Below, one piece after another: positions 8,433 to 16,620 of a stretch of 64,000 nucleotides of DNA. The translations under genes were made by a program, and so were the position numbers. The stretch's first letter is position 1, and each line of letters begins with the position of its first letter. The DNA is from Candidatus Gastranaerophilales bacterium (GTDB taxonomy: Bacteria > Cyanobacteriota > Vampirovibrionia > Gastranaerophilales > Gastranaerophilaceae): positions 1 to 64,000 of the forward strand of contig JAFQOV010000023.1 in the NCBI GenBank assembly GCA_017402995.1, read 5' to 3'. A model generated the notes under the pieces. It was not told where the DNA came from. It made no database searches and saw only the letters and a program-made list of their open reading frames with translations.

Positions 8433-10793
8433 ATGCCAATATCAGAATTTAAAAACTTAAACAAACACCACCTAGCGCTTGAGTTCAATCAGATTTTAAT
8501 CAACCTTTCAAAATGTGCCCAAAGTGAATTGTCGCGTTTGGCTTGTTTAGAAATGGAGTTTTTAAACACAAAAGAACAAGTTGAATATGAACTTGATTTG
8601 GTTGATGAAGCAAGAAAAATTATTGACGATACGCAAAATACTATTCCAATTGATGATATTTTAGATATTAATTTAATTTTTAAAGAAAATGTCTTGTCTG
8701 CACAAGAAATTTTTGAACTAGCTAAAAATTTAAGAACTTCAAGGTTGTCTAAAAATTTTATTTCTAAACAAGAAAAAAACAACTTGGTTCAAATTGCCAA
8801 TAATTTATATGTTGATAAAGAATTTGAAGATGAAATTTTTTCAATTTTTGATAGTGAATTAAATGTTAAAGATAGCGCTTCTGATGTTTTAAGGTCGTTA
8901 AGAAATTCATATAAAGATAATAAAGACAATTTAAAAAATGCAATTAGCGCACTTTTGCAAAACCCAAGTTTTGTAGATAACTTGCAAGACACAATTGTTT
9001 CAACGCGTGATAATAGAACGGTTTTTCAAGTTAAGGCAAGTTGTAAAAATAAAGTCCAAGGTATTGTCCACGACGTTTCTTCGACAAATTTAACATATTT
9101 TATTGAACCAAGCTCAATTGTCCCTTATTCTAATAAATTAAGACAAATTGAAATTGAAATTCAAGCAGAAATTGATAGAATTTTATCTGTTTTAAGTAAT
9201 AGATTTAAAAATATAAAAACAGAACTTTTAAAAAACCAACAAATTCTGACAAAATTAGATGTAATTTTTGCAAAAGCAAAATATTCAATACATCTTCATG
9301 CGCAAAGAGCAGATATCGTTGAAAATAAAATAATAGATATTCAAAAAATGCGCCACCCATTGCTTGTAGAAGTTAAAGAAGATGTTGTTTCAAATGATTT
9401 TATTTTAGGAAAAGACTATAACTGCCTTTTGATTACAGGTTCAAACACTGGCGGTAAAACAGTGGCTTTAAAATGTGTTGGCTTAATGGTTTTAATGACA
9501 AAAATGGGAATGCACATACCTTGTTTGGGTGCAAAAATTCATCTTTTTAAAGATATTTATTGTGATATTTCAACCGAGCAAAGCTTGGAACAAGGTTTTT
9601 CAACTTTTTCTGCACACATTAAAAACATATCTGACATTTTAAATGTAATTGATGAAAATTCATTAGTTTTATTAGACGAACTAGGCTCTGGAACTGATCC
9701 ACACGAAGGCGCAAGCTTATCTCGTGCGATATTAGAGTTTATTTCTCAAAAAAGTACTTTTGGGATAATTACAACACACCTTGGAGAGTTAAAATCTTTA
9801 AAATATGAAAATAATTATTTTGAAAATGCTTGCGTTTCTTTTGATATTGCAACTTTGAAACCAACCTATAAATTAATTGTTGGAATGAGCGGCATGTCAA
9901 ATGCTATTGATATTTCATCTCAACTTGGGTTAAACCCTGATATTATTTCTCGTTCTCGTGAAATTTTAAAAGATAACAATTCGCAAAGTTCAAAAATTTT
10001 AGCTGAAGTTGAAAAAATTAGCCAAAATCTTTCAAAAAAAGAACAAGAGATGTCTGAAAATCTTGAACAAACTGAAATTGCAAAACAAGAGCTTGATGAA
10101 AAAATATCTGACATTAAGAAAAACAAGAAAAAATCATTGGACAATTTTAAAAAGAAATTTCAAACCCAACTTGAATCCGCTAGAGATGAAATCAAAGAAA
10201 TTGTTGATGAAATTAGAAAAGAAAAATCAATCAAAGTTGCAATGCGTTCTTATAACCGTTTGAATAAATTAGAACAAGCCATCAGAGAGGATTTTTCATC
10301 TGCTGATGATGAAATTTCGCCAAAATTTGACAGGTTAGATATAAACAACTTAAAAATTGGTCAAAATGTTTTAATTAAAAAGTTAAATCAAGTTGCACTT
10401 TTGGATTCTCTGCCTGATAAAAAGGGAAATGTTTTAATTAAAATTGGAAATATTCAATCAAAAGTTAATGTTAAAGATTTAGCTAAAACAGATAAAAAAC
10501 TTGCGCCACATCTGAAAAAAATTACCGTTTCTTTTGATAACAATGACGGCTTATTATCTCGTTTGGATTTAAGAGGAATGAGAGCGCTAGAGGCTATTGA
10601 ATATTTAGATGAAAAACTAGATAAAGCGTCTCTTAGAGGATTGCACCAAATAACAGTTATCCACGGTTTTGGTACAGGGGCGCTGAAATCAGCAGTTAAA
10701 GAATATTTGCAATCTTCGCCTTATGTTGCAAAGTTTCACTATGGAGATGAAACCCAAGGGCGAGATGGTGTTGTGATTGTAGATTTGGTTTAA
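8433..10793 (+). CDS. mutS2: MutS2-family ATPase with Smr domain
   Basis: The 786-residue length is typical of MutS2, which acts on branched DNA and, in some bacteria, splits collided ribosomes. The ATPase shows Walker A GSNTGGKT (336-343), a FSTFSAHI stretch, Walker B LVLLDELGSGTDP and ITTHLGELK. A lysine/glutamate-rich coiled coil spans about 500-620. The C-terminal Smr domain (about 710-786) has LDLRGMRALEA and the HGFGTGALKSAV motif that carries nuclease activity in some homologues. The N-terminal mismatch-recognition domain of MutS is absent, as expected. It lies 25 bp after the helicase gene. Confidence 0.95.
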   Translation: MPISEFKNLNKHHLALEFNQILINLSKCAQSELSRLACLEMEFLNTKEQVEYELDLVDEARKIIDDTQNTIPIDDILDINLIFKENVLSAQEIFELAKNLRTSRLSKNFISKQEKNNLVQIANNLYVDKEFEDEIFSIFDSELNVKDSASDVLRSLRNSYKDNKDNLKNAISALLQNPSFVDNLQDTIVSTRDNRTVFQVKASCKNKVQGIVHDVSSTNLTYFIEPSSIVPYSNKLRQIEIEIQAEIDRILSVLSNRFKNIKTELLKNQQILTKLDVIFAKAKYSIHLHAQRADIVENKIIDIQKMRHPLLVEVKEDVVSNDFILGKDYNCLLITGSNTGGKTVALKCVGLMVLMTKMGMHIPCLGAKIHLFKDIYCDISTEQSLEQGFSTFSAHIKNISDILNVIDENSLVLLDELGSGTDPHEGASLSRAILEFISQKSTFGIITTHLGELKSLKYENNYFENACVSFDIATLKPTYKLIVGMSGMSNAIDISSQLGLNPDIISRSREILKDNNSQSSKILAEVEKISQNLSKKEQEMSENLEQTEIAKQELDEKISDIKKNKKKSLDNFKKKFQTQLESARDEIKEIVDEIRKEKSIKVAMRSYNRLNKLEQAIREDFSSADDEISPKFDRLDINNLKIGQNVLIKKLNQVALLDSLPDKKGNVLIKIGNIQSKVNVKDLAKTDKKLAPHLKKITVSFDNNDGLLSRLDLRGMRALEAIEYLDEKLDKASLRGLHQITVIHGFGTGALKSAVKEYLQSSPYVAKFHYGDETQGRDGVVIVDLV

Positions 10794-10860
10794 TATCAGT
10801 TAAGATATTAAGAAACGCTACAATTTAAACCTATCAAGTTTCTTGTGTTAATATTTTATT

Positions 10861-11733
10861 ATGCTCAAAAAAATTGTAGCTATAATTTTATTGTTGTTTT
10901 TGTCATCTTTCGCAGTTGCGCAAGATGTGATTGAGCTTGAAAAAATTAAAAAATTCGATATTGAATATAGAGAACAAATCCAAGCCTTAAAGGGCGCGTT
11001 ATTTGTTGAAGATTCTATGCAAGCACAACAAATGATAAATGAATCTCAAAAAGCAGATTTAGAAGACGTGCAAAAGCTTTGGAATGCAACTGTTAATCAT
11101 AACCCCATGATTAGTTTTTGTTTGAAAAAGTTGTCTGTGCCATCTGAACAAAGAAGAGTTCACTCCTCTTTGTTTGCAAAGTCCATGAGCGCAATTATTT
11201 CGGGCGCTGCAATTTTGCCAAGCTTTTTGGGCATGAATTATGGTATTCAATCAGGCGCATATGCTGCTGGAAGATTGGCTAATAATTTAATCAATAAAGA
11301 AAACAATGAAAAACTACAAAACCCTGCAATGACAGATACAGAAGCGATTGAGCTTGCAAGCTTGGTGGAAGATTTACAAGAAGAGATTATAGTCAACTAT
11401 TATCGATATAAAGGTGCGCTTTTGAAATTGAAAAAGACACGCGAGGATATTTTATTAGCAAATAAAAATTATTCAAAAGCTCTTGATGAAAATTCTACTC
11501 TCGATATAATCATCACTTCTTCTCAATGGGATAATGAATTGATTGAAGAATATAAAATCAAACAAGAGGTTAAAAAGTACCAGCTTGCGCTTTCTCGCCT
11601 TGCGGGCTCTGAAACATTGAAAGAGCTTAATATTGCACCAAGTGATATAGTTTTACAAAATGTTGATAACAATGAATTAAATTATGAAAAAAAATATATC
11701 AACGTTGTATCTGATGGGGAAAATCAAAAATGA
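10861..11733 (+). CDS. Secreted helical protein of unknown function (paralog 1)
   Basis: The 290-residue protein has a classical signal peptide (Lys-Lys, then a Leu-rich core, cleavage near AVA-Q at residue 20). The mature part is mostly helical, with a short Gly/Ala-rich stretch near 105-135 that could insert in or pack against membrane. The C-terminal third, with long amphipathic helices and ending YQLALSRLAGSETLKEL, resembles the helical part of TolC-like outer-membrane efflux proteins. The full TolC architecture is missing. It overlaps the next gene by four bases (ATGA) and the two are clearly paralogous. I do not assign a function. Confidence 0.75.
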   Translation: MLKKIVAIILLLFLSSFAVAQDVIELEKIKKFDIEYREQIQALKGALFVEDSMQAQQMINESQKADLEDVQKLWNATVNHNPMISFCLKKLSVPSEQRRVHSSLFAKSMSAIISGAAILPSFLGMNYGIQSGAYAAGRLANNLINKENNEKLQNPAMTDTEAIELASLVEDLQEEIIVNYYRYKGALLKLKKTREDILLANKNYSKALDENSTLDIIITSSQWDNELIEEYKIKQEVKKYQLALSRLAGSETLKELNIAPSDIVLQNVDNNELNYEKKYINVVSDGENQK

Positions 11734-12599
11734 GACGAACGATATTGATTTTATTTTTGATTTTATCTCAAGTTAAAGCTCTAACTCTAGATGACCTAAA
11801 AGAGCCAAGGGCTTTGATGGGGCGCGCTAGTTATACAGAAACTGTTGAAGAAAGAAAAATTGAAAAACAAATAGTTATTCAAAAACAAGCTCAAGAAGAA
11901 AAAGTGACTCAAAAAACCGAGACAATTGCAAAAGAAAAAAACGAAAATTCTACATTTGCTGATTTGAGTTTGAAAAATATTGCCTCTGAGATTGCAGATG
12001 AATTAAATATTGACCAATCGAAAATCAATTCTGATATTGCAATTCTTTGGGCTGCAACTTGTGAACGTTCAGAAACAATCAAATACACAATCTATAAATT
12101 ATCAAACCCTGATGAAGATAAGCCAAACGACAGCGCTGTTAAAAAAATTTTGAAACCAATTGCAAATTTTGGTACTCTTGCAGGCGCTTCTTTTGCGGGT
12201 GACCCTTATCTTGCAACTGGCGCTTTGATTGGTGGCGGGTTGATTAACGCATTTACAAAAGACGATAAAGAATTGAACTATCGTTTTTCAAAAGTTTCAG
12301 ACGCAGATATGGTTTTATTGGTTCGAAAAATAGATGAATTACAAAAAAAACTTTTAGATTTATATGTTGAATATAAAACCAAAGAGCAAATCGCCCAAAT
12401 GGCACAAGACAATTATTTTAAACGAGAAGAAATATATAACAAAGTTCAAAACCTCTCAAAAGAAGAACTAACAATTGCAGACGCATATTATAGAGATGCA
12501 AAATCTCAAGCTCAAAAAGCGCAAGATGACTTTATGATTTCAAGAAGTGTATTAGAAAATCTTGTTGGATTGGAAGCACTTAAAAAAATTGAAGAATAA
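11730..12599 (+). CDS. Secreted helical protein of unknown function (paralog 2)
   Basis: This 289-residue protein begins with a hydrophobic signal (ending near SQVKA). A Glu/Lys/Gln-rich linker follows (about 40-85), then a region that matches its upstream neighbour. ILWAATCERSETIKYTIYKLS aligns with LWNATVNHNPMISFCLKKLS in paralog 1. Both then have a Gly/Ala-rich patch, a DLYVEYK/NYYRYKG helix and a final LVGLEALKKI/LAGSETLKEL. The two genes overlap by four bases and surely form one transcript. The gene pair suggests a hetero-oligomer, perhaps in the periplasm or at the outer membrane; this is inference. Confidence 0.75.
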   Translation: MRRTILILFLILSQVKALTLDDLKEPRALMGRASYTETVEERKIEKQIVIQKQAQEEKVTQKTETIAKEKNENSTFADLSLKNIASEIADELNIDQSKINSDIAILWAATCERSETIKYTIYKLSNPDEDKPNDSAVKKILKPIANFGTLAGASFAGDPYLATGALIGGGLINAFTKDDKELNYRFSKVSDADMVLLVRKIDELQKKLLDLYVEYKTKEQIAQMAQDNYFKREEIYNKVQNLSKEELTIADAYYRDAKSQAQKAQDDFMISRSVLENLVGLEALKKIEE

Positions 12600-12632
12600 A
12601 AAAAAGCCTCGTATCAATAGTATACATAGGCT
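12598..12632 (-). terminator. Terminator-like hairpin on the minus strand with no obvious gene
   Basis: Read on the minus strand, AGCCT...AGGCT with an inner GTAT/ATAC pairing is followed by eight T (12598-12605 on the plus strand are A). No minus-strand gene lies upstream of it, so it could end a small RNA running leftwards from about 12720, or be chance. Confidence 0.35.
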
Positions 12633-12753
12633 CTAATAAGGATGACAATAAAGTTATATGGTGTGTATAAATTTTTTTCTCTCTTATATTTTTAATGTCG
12701 TGCCACCAAAGTTATTTCTTTAACAATTATTTTAAAATATCCTACATTTGATG

Positions 12754-12759
12754 TATAAT
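12754..12759 (+). promoter_or_regulatory. -10 box just ahead of the glycosyltransferase start
   Basis: TATAAT at 12754-12759 lies only 6 bp before the ATG at 12766. If used, transcription would start at or next to the start codon, giving a leaderless mRNA. The -35 region is weak (TTTAAA at about 12731). Confidence 0.4.
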
Positions 12760-12765
12760 GAGCTT

Positions 12766-13707
12766 ATGAAATTAGTAATTCAAATTCCTGCGTATAATGA
12801 AGAAAGCACTATTTCAACGGTTTTAGAGGCTTTACCAAAAAAACTTAATAACATATCTGAAATCTATACGTTAGTTATTAATGATGGGTCAAAGGATGAA
12901 ACTTCAAATATTGCAAAAAAATATTGCAATGAGGTGATTGATATTGAACAAAATAAGGGCTTGGCAAATGCTTTTATGGTTGGCGTTAACCGTGCGATTG
13001 AATTAGGGGCAGACATTTTAGTTAATATCGACGCAGATAATCAATATTGCATAGATGATATTGAAAAATTAATTTTACCCATCATTCAAAACAAAACAGA
13101 TATTTCGATTGGCGCAAGACCTATTAATAAAATTAAAGAATTTAGTTTTTTGAAAAAATTTTTGCAAAAACTTGGTTCTTTTGTTGTTAAAAACATTTCC
13201 GGAATTAACGTCAAAGACGCTCCTAGTGGCTTTAGAGCCTATTCAAAAGAAGCAATTTTAAAGATGAATATTTTTAGCAATTTTAGCTATACTGTCGAGT
13301 CTTTGCTTCAAGCAAAAGACAAAAATCTTTCTGTTATGAACGTTGATATTTCTTTAAATCCGCAAAAACAGCGAAAATCGCGCTTGTTTAAAAATATTTT
13401 TGATTATATTTTTAAACAAACAAAAACCCTTTTGCGTTTTTGGGTAATTTATTCGCCTGCAAAGTTTTTTGCTAGTCTTGCAAACATATTTTTGTTTTTT
13501 GGTCTTTTAATTGGTATAAGATTTTTATATTATTTCTTTTTTGTAACAGGTGTTGGACATATTCAATCTTTGATTTTGTGTGCAATCCTTTTAATAATTT
13601 CTTTTATGCTTTATATGCTCGCTGTTTTGGGCGATTTATTTTCAATTAATCGTAAAATTCTTGAAGATATTCAATATGAACTGCGCAAGCAAAAATGCAA
13701 AAAATAA
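12766..13707 (+). CDS. Family 2 glycosyltransferase, polyprenol-phosphate sugar transferase-like
   Basis: The 313-residue protein is a GT-A fold glycosyltransferase with two C-terminal membrane helices (about residues 230-300). This is the layout of dolichol/polyprenyl-phosphate mannosyl- or glucosyltransferases. The N-terminal QIPAYNEESTI, VINDGSKDET and the metal-binding NIDADNQY are all present, as is DAPSGFRAYS. I start it at ATG 12766 because an upstream in-frame TTG (12748) would overlap a perfect TATAAT box. It opens a cluster with heptose-phosphate kinase and an O-antigen ligase-like protein, so it likely supplies lipid-linked sugars for a surface glycan. Confidence 0.85.
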   Translation: MKLVIQIPAYNEESTISTVLEALPKKLNNISEIYTLVINDGSKDETSNIAKKYCNEVIDIEQNKGLANAFMVGVNRAIELGADILVNIDADNQYCIDDIEKLILPIIQNKTDISIGARPINKIKEFSFLKKFLQKLGSFVVKNISGINVKDAPSGFRAYSKEAILKMNIFSNFSYTVESLLQAKDKNLSVMNVDISLNPQKQRKSRLFKNIFDYIFKQTKTLLRFWVIYSPAKFFASLANIFLFFGLLIGIRFLYYFFFVTGVGHIQSLILCAILLIISFMLYMLAVLGDLFSINRKILEDIQYELRKQKCKK

Positions 13708-13738
13708 ATTTCATGATAATATATTTTTGTGAGGATTT

Positions 13739-14746
13739 ATGAACAAGATTGAATTTTCTGAATATATAAATAAATTATCAGAGCCAAAAATATTGATTAT
13801 TGGTGATTTTGCGCTTGATGAGATGGTATATGGAAACACAGAGCGCATTTCAAGAGAAGCTCCTGTTTTAATTTTGGAGCATTATGAAACTAAAAAAATT
13901 CTAGGTGCTGCGTCAAACGCTGCGCATAACGTTTCAACTGTGAATTTTGGAAAAGTTAGCGCAATTGGAGTTTACGGAGATGATTATCAAGGCAAGGAGC
14001 TTTTAAGGGTTTTAAACGAAAAAAATATCAATACAGACCTTATGGTTATGGATAAAAATCGTAAAACCACTACAAAAACCCGTATTTCTGGCTCTTGCAA
14101 TCAAAGCATTACTCAACAAATCGTGAGAATTGATAGGCAAACAAAAGATGACTTGTCTTTTGAAACTGAACAAAAAGTCATTGAAAATCTTAAAAAATCA
14201 ATTAATGATTTTGATGGAATTATTCTTTCAGATTATCATCTTGGTGCTTTAACTCCAAATGTTGTCAAGGCTGTTGTTGAAGAAGCAAAAAAACATAATA
14301 AAATTGTTGTTGCTGATATCCAAAAAAATATGGAAAAATATAAAGGTGTCACTGCGATTACTCCAAATCAGCCAGATTGCGAAAAGCAAGTTGGTTTTTT
14401 CATTAAAGATGATGAAAGCCTTAAAAAAGCGGGTGAAAAATTAGTTAATGAATTACAAATTCAAAACTTGTTGTTAACTCGTGGCGAAAATGGAATGGCT
14501 TTATTTGAAAAAAATGGCAATGAAGTTAATTTTTCAAAAATCCCTGCATATAATAAAAAAGAAGTTTTCGACGTGACAGGTGCAGGTGATACAGTTGTTG
14601 CTGTATATACTCTTGGCTTGTGCGCTGGATTGAAGCCAGAAATCGCAATGGCGCTTGGAAACCTAGCTGCGTCGATTGTAATACGCTATTTTGGCTGTCA
14701 TGCGATTACAATTGAAGAAATGCTTAATGAATTGATGAATAAATAA
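13739..14746 (+). CDS. rfaE1: D-glycero-beta-D-manno-heptose-7-phosphate kinase-like PfkB protein
   Basis: The 335-residue protein belongs to the PfkB/ribokinase family and is closest to the kinase half of HldE. It would phosphorylate heptose-7-phosphate at C1 on the way to ADP-heptose. Landmarks are IGDFALDEMVYG near the N terminus and the ISREAPV segment typical of HldE. GAASNAAHNV and the anion-hole/catalytic DVTGAGDTVV near residue 280 are also seen. The nucleotidyltransferase half of bifunctional HldE is absent. A GAGG ribosome site precedes the ATG. The neighbours suggest a heptose-containing glycan. Confidence 0.85.
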   Translation: MNKIEFSEYINKLSEPKILIIGDFALDEMVYGNTERISREAPVLILEHYETKKILGAASNAAHNVSTVNFGKVSAIGVYGDDYQGKELLRVLNEKNINTDLMVMDKNRKTTTKTRISGSCNQSITQQIVRIDRQTKDDLSFETEQKVIENLKKSINDFDGIILSDYHLGALTPNVVKAVVEEAKKHNKIVVADIQKNMEKYKGVTAITPNQPDCEKQVGFFIKDDESLKKAGEKLVNELQIQNLLLTRGENGMALFEKNGNEVNFSKIPAYNKKEVFDVTGAGDTVVAVYTLGLCAGLKPEIAMALGNLAASIVIRYFGCHAITIEEMLNELMNK

Positions 14747-14758
14747 AAAGGAAAAGAT

Positions 14759-15328
14759 ATGAGTTTTTTAAAGAAAATTAGACCTTTTGATTATTTGATT
14801 ATTATTTTATTAGTTGTTGCACTAGTTGTTGGTTATTTAACTTTTACAAAAAAACGCGCAACTTCTTCAAATCAAATTGAAGCAACGACAAATATTGAAC
14901 TAGAAATATATTTAAGAGGCGTTGCTACAACGTCTGATGAGCCTTTGTTTGTAAAAGGTGATGAAACTTTTATTACTATCAGAAATGTTCCTTATACTAA
15001 ATTAAAAATCAAAGAAGTTAAATTTGATAAAAGAAAAGTCATGATACCAAGCATTAACCCCAAAAAGCCATATATCTTGGTGAATGATGATTCTGCGCCA
15101 TATCAATTTGATTACTTGGTAAAAGTGACAGATGATGCAAAAATTACAAAAGATGGCGACGCTGTTGTTGGCGGAAACAAGGTCAAAATTGGCTTGCCAA
15201 TAACTCTGGAGGGCGCAAAATATAAATTAAATGGTGTCATTTCTAATGTTGCAATTAGTCCTGAACCAAGCGGATTTAGCCACGAAGACTTAGACAAACA
15301 TACAAAATTAAACCAAGATGTTCACTAA
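14759..15328 (+). CDS. DUF4330-family membrane-anchored protein
   Basis: The 189-residue protein has a short basic N terminus with the phrase RPFDYLIIILLVV and one membrane helix (about 10-30). An extracytoplasmic beta-rich domain follows. This is the layout of DUF4330, a family frequent in cyanobacteria and clostridia and of unknown function. It lies 12 bp after the heptose kinase and overlaps the next gene by 11 bp, so it belongs to the glycan operon. A role in envelope polysaccharide export or assembly is inferred only from position. Confidence 0.75.
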   Translation: MSFLKKIRPFDYLIIILLVVALVVGYLTFTKKRATSSNQIEATTNIELEIYLRGVATTSDEPLFVKGDETFITIRNVPYTKLKIKEVKFDKRKVMIPSINPKKPYILVNDDSAPYQFDYLVKVTDDAKITKDGDAVVGGNKVKIGLPITLEGAKYKLNGVISNVAISPEPSGFSHEDLDKHTKLNQDVH

Positions 15329-16619
15329 TATTAAAAAATACATTAACAACAGTTTTTTTATGGAAAACATAGATAACTTTGCCTATCTTGTCTTGCTTTT
15401 CTTGCTTTTTAGTGCGGTTTTTGCAAGCTCAGATTCAATGGGTGCACTATCTTTGATTTTTTCTTTTTTAGTAATTTTTAAAATGCTTTTTGCGCAAAAA
15501 ACTAAAAAATATTCACTTGAAACCCATGAAAAAATCTATATTTTATATTTTTTATTTGTGACAATAAGCCTTTTTGGCTCTAGTCTTTTTCCTCTTAGCT
15601 TGCATGGATATATTAAAACTTTAATCTATGTTTTATTTTTCTTTTCTGCTTCATATTTTTTCAATTCGAATAAAAATAAAATTATGCCGACAATATTTTT
15701 TGTAGCAATTTTAACAACTTTTGAATCGATAATTGCAATTTTACAAAATATTCGCGGAGTTGAAGAAATTTCTGGTTGGCAGGATATGTCGAATATTAAT
15801 CCCGAGCAAATTATCTCGCGCGCTTATGGAACATTGAAGCCGTATAATCCAAATCTGCTTGCTGGTTATTTGCTTTGCGGTTTATCTTCATATATCGTTT
15901 TAATTTTATCTAATCTTAAAAATGGCAAAAAGCGTTTTGCGCTTATCTATTCGGGACTTTTCCTTTTGAATTTAATTGCAATAATTGACACAGGTTGTCG
16001 TGGCGCATATCTTGGTTTTTTGTTCTTTTTCCCAGTTTTGTTTTTGGCGCTATTTTATTATCTTAAAAAAACTTTTGGTTCAATTTCAAACATTAAAAAA
16101 CGTTATAAAAACTTGTTTGTCGCGTTTAGTATTGCAATTTTAACATTTATTGCGACAAATCCTGCAATCATTAAAAGAATTCAATCAATTTTTGCGCTTC
16201 GTGCCGATAGCTCAATTTCTTTTCGTCTAAATGTTTATGAAGCAGTTTGGAAAATGTTTTTAGATAATCCGTTTTTAGGTGTTGGAATTGGAAACCAAAA
16301 CTTTAGAGAAATTTATGGGCTATATATGAAAACGGGTTATGACGCACTGGGTTCTTATTGCGTGCCTTTAGAAATTGCTGTTGAAAGTGGTGTATTTGCG
16401 CTTTTTGCATTTATTTTATTTTTGTTTTTTGTAATTAAAAAATGTTATTTAATTTGTGTTAACAATTCAAATTCGATTGAAAAAATCGTTGCTTTGTCAA
16501 TTGTGCTTTTAATCTGCGCAACAATGGGACATGGGCTTTTTGATACCATTTGGTTCAGACCTCAACTTCAATTTTTGTTTTGGACAAACCTTGCTTTCTT
16601 GAAAGCTTTAAAAATTTAG
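15318..16619 (+). CDS. O-antigen ligase/polymerase-like membrane protein
   Basis: This 433-residue integral membrane protein has about ten hydrophobic segments. It carries the large periplasmic loop and IDTGCRGAYLGF segment typical of the Wzy/WaaL (O-antigen ligase) superfamily. A later FRLNVYEAVWKMFLDNPFLG stretch matches the conserved region in the big loop, followed by GVGIGNQNF. Such proteins polymerise or attach lipid-linked glycans at the outer face of the inner membrane; which of the two cannot be told from sequence. It overlaps DUF4330 by 11 bp and ends two bases from the convergent AsmA-like gene. Confidence 0.85.
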   Translation: MFTNIKKYINNSFFMENIDNFAYLVLLFLLFSAVFASSDSMGALSLIFSFLVIFKMLFAQKTKKYSLETHEKIYILYFLFVTISLFGSSLFPLSLHGYIKTLIYVLFFFSASYFFNSNKNKIMPTIFFVAILTTFESIIAILQNIRGVEEISGWQDMSNINPEQIISRAYGTLKPYNPNLLAGYLLCGLSSYIVLILSNLKNGKKRFALIYSGLFLLNLIAIIDTGCRGAYLGFLFFFPVLFLALFYYLKKTFGSISNIKKRYKNLFVAFSIAILTFIATNPAIIKRIQSIFALRADSSISFRLNVYEAVWKMFLDNPFLGVGIGNQNFREIYGLYMKTGYDALGSYCVPLEIAVESGVFALFAFILFLFFVIKKCYLICVNNSNSIEKIVALSIVLLICATMGHGLFDTIWFRPQLQFLFWTNLAFLKALKI

Positions 16620-16620
16620 C

